From contig CAJTLY010000008.1 in the NCBI GenBank assembly GCA_910577095.1, forward strand, positions 11,777 to 75,776: 64,000 bases of DNA, written 5' to 3'. This DNA comes from an uncultured Alphaproteobacteria bacterium (GTDB lineage: Bacteria; Pseudomonadota; Alphaproteobacteria; RF32; CAG-239). The position numbers and the translations under genes were made by a program. Shown here piece after piece: positions 61,050 through 64,000 of the stretch; the first letter of the stretch is position 1; every line of letters starts with the position of its first letter. Under the pieces are notes generated by a model. That model saw only the letters and a list, made by a program, of their open reading frames with translations. It did no database searches and was not told where the DNA came from.

Positions 61050-61823
61050 TTATTGCATGGCAATGCTTAAGCCGCACATCAGAATAAACCCCGCAAACAA
61101 AGCCAATGCCGATCTTTTATCTTGTTTGGCATCGTATGTTTCGGGCAATATTTCATTAATAATGACAAACATCATCGCACCGCCGGCAAAAGCCATTCCC
61201 AACGGCACCATCAAACTTCCGATATCGGCAATCAGCAGCCCCGCAAGAGCGCCGATCGGTTGCATCATTCCGCTTAGAGTTGCGGCAACCGTGGCTTTTA
61301 AACGGGAATAACCGGCGCTGATCAAGGCAATCGCCACCGTTAGCCCCTCGGGAATATTTTGCAAGGCAATGCCGATCGTCAGACTCTCCGGATTATTAAG
61401 GCGCTCTCCCCCATAAGCTACGCCGATCGCCAGCCCTTCCGGCATTTTGTGGATACTGATCGCAATCACAAACAGCCACGCCGCACTCAATTTGATTCGG
61501 GTTCCGTGATGGCCGGAAATTTCATGATCATGCGGCAAAAAGGCATTAAGCGCCGCAATCGAAAACATACCGCCGAATAACGCCGCCGAAAACCAGATCG
61601 CCGTTTCCGTATGACTCGGCAACAAGCACCGCAACCCTTCCAATGCCGGTTCCATCAACGAAAAAAAAGAAGCGGCCAGCATCACGCCGGCAGCAAGATT
61701 CAACATCAGATTAATATCGTCTTTGGAATAAGATGATTTGAAAAAAGTCAGAAATCCGCCGATGCCGGTAACCAAACCGGCCAAAACCGCGGCTAAAAAG
61801 CCTTCCGTAAAAAATCCCGACAT
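61050..61823 (-). CDS. ZIP-family metal transporter
   Basis: ZIP proteins import zinc and other divalent metals. The protein of about 257 residues has eight predicted membrane segments. Metal-binding helices read ISIHKMPEGLAIGVAYG (helix IV, HxxPEG) and IGIALQNIPEGLTVAIAL (helix V), and HDHEISGHHGTR is the His-rich loop before helix IV. The last helices contain FAGGAMMFVIINEILPETYD. It resembles ZupT and the GufA subgroup. The start is uncertain: ATG 61823 or GTG 61835; the ribosome site suits the ATG slightly better. Confidence 0.9.
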   Translation of the reverse strand: MSGFFTEGFLAAVLAGLVTGIGGFLTFFKSSYSKDDINLMLNLAAGVMLAASFFSLMEPALEGLRCLLPSHTETAIWFSAALFGGMFSIAALNAFLPHDHEISGHHGTRIKLSAAWLFVIAISIHKMPEGLAIGVAYGGERLNNPESLTIGIALQNIPEGLTVAIALISAGYSRLKATVAATLSGMMQPIGALAGLLIADIGSLMVPLGMAFAGGAMMFVIINEILPETYDAKQDKRSALALFAGFILMCGLSIAMQ

Positions 61824-61835
61824 CTCACCTTGCAC

Positions 61836-62110
61836 CTGTTGATATTATGCGATTAATATAAGACGAAAACCTGAGTACGACAATTGAAAATTTCCAAACC
61901 GCTGCAAAAAAAGGGTCGTTTTTTTGCAGCAATATTATTGTACAACATTTCTTTTTCCGATTCAACCGTTTCTGTCGTGAAAATAACAGGTTAGCCCCAA
62001 ACCGGAATTTGTCTTTTCCGGTTTCAGCCGCGGCGCAAAAAAACGACGGTTAAATTTCCGGTACTCGTCAAAACCCGACCCGGCCGAAAAACCGATCCGA
62101 TTTTGCCGCT
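61836..62110. other. Non-coding spacer with two hairpins
   Basis: The gap before the autotransporter holds a perfect 12-base inverted repeat (61901-61932; GCTGCAAAAAAA with TTTTTTTGCAGC around GGGTCG) and a 9-base stem (61999-62007 with 62016-62024; AAACCGGAA / TTCCGGTTT). The first may stop transcription; the second has no T-run. I see no gene in this part. Confidence 0.55.
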
Positions 62111-62139
62111 TTGAGTAGAAATCAGGAGAAAAATATGAT
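62111..62139 (+). promoter_or_regulatory. Sigma-70-type promoter of the autotransporter gene
   Basis: TTGAGT (62111-62116) and TATGAT (62134-62139) are exactly 17 bases apart, with the predicted start about 35 bases before the ATG at 62181. The leader holds CGGGGAG as ribosome site. Confidence 0.65.
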
Positions 62140-62180
62140 ATATTATAAAAATGCGGATTTACATTCGGGGAGATATCATT

Positions 62181-64000
62181 ATGACTAATTTTAATTCTAA
62201 AAAATGGTTATTCGCCGCCGGCTTCACAGCGATGACATCCCTCTTTACCACCCAACTGCGAGCCCAGACAACTATAGATAATGCCACAGAACTGCAGGCT
62301 GCTTTTACCAACGGCGGCGATTATGTCTTAAGTGGTGATATCGTTCTCAACGCCGATATTACCGCCAACAATGACCGTACGGTCAACCTGTCAATCAGCG
62401 GCGGCCCGCAAAAATATACCATTGACGGCAACGGTCATGCCGGGCTGTATTTATACAGTTATGGGGGCGGTCAAGGTTCAATCAGCAACATGACTCTCAA
62501 GAACTTTGCTTTCGGCGCCTTGCACGGCACTGGCCGGTATAACAACGTCGGCGATAATGTCAGTTTTATTGACAACCGCAATTCCGGATCCAGCGCTTAC
62601 GGTGCTGCCGGTGATTTTAACCACATCGGCAACAATGCCTATTTTTACAACAACGCGGTTTATGCCACGTACAGCGCTTACGGCGGTGCCGTATACGGCA
62701 ATTATCACGCTTCTGCTGTCGGCAGCAATGTGGTTTTCCGACAAAATTCTCTTCATTTGGAAAACAGCGGAGCAGGATATTGGGCCTGGGCTCAGGGCGG
62801 CGCTTTTTACAGCGGCGAAGCAACTTTAGACGGCAGCGTCTTTGACGGCAACCATATCCATGTGACCGATTCGCCGGGCGGTCTTGCACAAGGCGGTGCC
62901 TTGTACATCTCCGAAAGCGCCGAAGATTTTTATATCAACAATTCGCGTTTTACCGATAATTATATCACGATCAGCAATTCCGAAGGCATAACGCCTCAGG
63001 GCGGCGCGGTCTTTGCTTACGTTCACGTCGAAGATATGATGGCCGGCGACCGTTCTACCCGCCTGCACATCAGCGCTGACGGCGGCGAAACATTGTTCAG
63101 CGGCAACTATGTAGAGGTCGATGGGGTTAAAAAGTCTAACGCGATTTATATGGGACAAAAAGGAACCAAACAAGACTGGATGCCCGATCCCAAAAACACA
63201 ACCCTTATTTTAAAAACGACCCGCAACGGCAACATACTTATGGACGACGGTATTGCCGGTCTCACTTACGATATTGTGATTGAAGGTGACGGCAGCGGCG
63301 GTATCTTTTTTAATAACAGCATTGCAGGGGCCGACAGTATCGCCGTTACCGACAGTACAGTCAATTTGGGCCAATATGTCAATGCAGACATGCCGGAATT
63401 AAACGGACGCGGTAATTTTGATATTGCGACGGATGTAAGTCTTACAAATTCGACCCTAAATCTTCATAATAACTATTACGACCGCATTAACCTTAAAAAC
63501 TACCGCAGCGAGGGAGATTCGTTCTTAAACGTCAATATCGGTTATCATAACGGCGCGTGGGATGCCGATAAAATAACGGTAGCCGGCGATATCATCGGTG
63601 AAACCAAAGTCATCGTTTATGCCCTCACTGACAAAGTTGAAACGGCCAGTGTCGTTTTTGTCGAAGCGCCTAACGATACGATCCTGAATCCAAACGCTTT
63701 CAGCGTCTACCGAGTTTACGGCAGCCCTTACATGTGGACGGCTCAACGCAATATTTACGGCAATGAAAACGGCAGTATCTGGTACCTTACCATGAACGAT
63801 ATCTTAAATCCGGACTATGACGGAGAACCCGATGTTCCTGACGTCCCGGACGTCCCTGATGTTCCGGATGTTCCGACCCCGTCGGTTGATTATCGCAAAG
63901 TGGCGCCGGAAGTGATTGCCTATCAGGGTCTGCCGGTAGCCGCTCTTGAGCAGACCAAAGGGATGGTCGGCAACATCAGTCGTCAGGTTCAGGGACGTCG
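62181..64000 (+). CDS. Autotransporter with Pmp-like passenger repeats (3' end outside window)
   Basis: The frame is open from ATG 62181 to the window edge (606 complete codons). A signal peptide (to about residue 28, ending RAQ) is followed by a passenger with short repeats of GGA-hydrophobic (GGAVYG, GGAFYS, GGALYI, GGAVFA) and FxxN (FIDN, FYNN, FRQN, FDGN, FTDN, FSGN). This is the pattern of chlamydial polymorphic membrane proteins and predicts a beta helix. A linker of five Asp-Val-Pro units lies at about residues 551-565. The last residues visible (VIAYQGLPVAALEQTKGMVG) look like the entry to a C-terminal translocator barrel, which would be outside the window. It should be a surface protein, perhaps an adhesin. 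Confidence 0.82.
   Translation, partial: MTNFNSKKWLFAAGFTAMTSLFTTQLRAQTTIDNATELQAAFTNGGDYVLSGDIVLNADITANNDRTVNLSISGGPQKYTIDGNGHAGLYLYSYGGGQGSISNMTLKNFAFGALHGTGRYNNVGDNVSFIDNRNSGSSAYGAAGDFNHIGNNAYFYNNAVYATYSAYGGAVYGNYHASAVGSNVVFRQNSLHLENSGAGYWAWAQGGAFYSGEATLDGSVFDGNHIHVTDSPGGLAQGGALYISESAEDFYINNSRFTDNYITISNSEGITPQGGAVFAYVHVEDMMAGDRSTRLHISADGGETLFSGNYVEVDGVKKSNAIYMGQKGTKQDWMPDPKNTTLILKTTRNGNILMDDGIAGLTYDIVIEGDGSGGIFFNNSIAGADSIAVTDSTVNLGQYVNADMPELNGRGNFDIATDVSLTNSTLNLHNNYYDRINLKNYRSEGDSFLNVNIGYHNGAWDADKITVAGDIIGETKVIVYALTDKVETASVVFVEAPNDTILNPNAFSVYRVYGSPYMWTAQRNIYGNENGSIWYLTMNDILNPDYDGEPDVPDVPDVPDVPDVPTPSVDYRKVAPEVIAYQGLPVAALEQTKGMVGNISRQVQGR
63831..63875 (+). repeat. Tandem 9-base repeat coding for (Asp-Val-Pro)x5
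   Basis: Five 9-base units of the form GAY-GTY-CCN encode Asp-Val-Pro five times in the autotransporter linker. The units differ at third positions, so the repeat is not recent or is held by protein selection. Proline-rich links of this sort commonly hold the passenger away from the barrel. Confidence 0.8.

Noticed and set aside
62135..62188. A 17-codon open frame with AGGAG before it, whose stop overlaps the autotransporter start, like an upstream leader peptide.
   Set aside because: Its ATG lies within the TATGAT of a 17-base-spaced sigma-70 promoter, so the transcript should begin after its start codon.
1..64000. CRISPR arrays, insertion sequences, prophage genes, rRNA genes, restriction or toxin-antitoxin modules.
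   Set aside because: I looked for regular repeats, transposase and phage motifs, and typical defence pairs on both strands and found none that I can support.

Overview
The window reads as the chromosome of an alphaproteobacterium. It carries several hallmarks of that class close together: the cell-cycle regulators CckA and GcrA, the division-site ATPase MipZ, the DnaA-like initiation regulator HdaA, the LpxA-LpxI-LpxB lipid A set with LpxI, and the gene orders rpoZ-rel-acpS-lepB-rnc-era and rlpA-dac-tmk-holB-tatD. An envelope with LPS modification, many glycosyltransferases, rhamnose synthesis and an autotransporter suggests a host-associated lineage. That lifestyle is my inference; I cannot name the species from sequence alone. 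The DNA is coding-dense with short spacers, and I see no insertion sequence, prophage or CRISPR array.

Layout. 1-4.1 kb: the end of an unknown gene, an alpha/beta hydrolase, two small secreted proteins and NhaA. 4.2-12.9 kb: a run of + strand genes for envelope and cell cycle (SPOR-domain D,D-carboxypeptidase, MipZ, phosphoglucomutase, CckA, HdaA, an EptA-like transferase). 12.9-27.1 kb: anmK followed by an accessory surface-glycan region. It holds a possible ParB/Srx-like protein, a CgeB-like glycosyltransferase, a glycerol-1-phosphate dehydrogenase overlapping a HAD phosphatase, a CNNM transporter and a cytidylyltransferase. It ends with a five-gene minus-strand glycosylation operon whose last gene fuses ferredoxin, F420-dehydrogenase-beta-like and polysaccharide pyruvyl transferase domains. 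27.1-33.2 kb: the rpoZ-to-era operon. 33.2-38.6 kb: a secreted unknown, GcrA, a small membrane protein and lpxA-lpxI-lpxB. 38.6-41.5 kb: PH-domain protein, TrkH and a membrane-anchored SNase-like protein. 41.6-47.8 kb: the rlpA-to-DHH housekeeping operon. 47.9-48.4 kb: a tRNA-Ser(UGA) gene with two partial copies of itself beside it. 48.4-53 kb: small membrane and outer-membrane proteins, then UdgB, a TPR-methyltransferase, an RNHCP protein and a nitroreductase-like protein. 53-58.6 kb: the rmlACDB operon extended by a TIM-barrel gene and a MIF homologue, with a divergent GT2. 58.7-61.8 kb: MsrB, proline iminopeptidase, NagB and a ZIP transporter. 62.1 kb to the end: the passenger part of an autotransporter with chlamydial Pmp-like GGA/FxxN repeats, cut by the window edge.

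How it fits together. Much of the window builds and edits the cell surface: lipid A (Lpx, EptA), peptidoglycan (two D,D-carboxypeptidases, RlpA, AnmK), dTDP-rhamnose (Rml), and a glycan that may carry pyruvyl and glycerol-1-phosphate-derived groups. The best candidates for undescribed biology are the G1P dehydrogenase/HAD/cytidylyltransferase group (16.7-20.2 kb), the triple-domain pyruvyl transferase fusion (20.2-22.6 kb), the broken tRNA-Ser copies (48 kb) and the Pmp-like autotransporter (62-64 kb). Start codons were chosen by Shine-Dalgarno spacing and family N-termini. All domain calls are from reading motifs, not from database searches.
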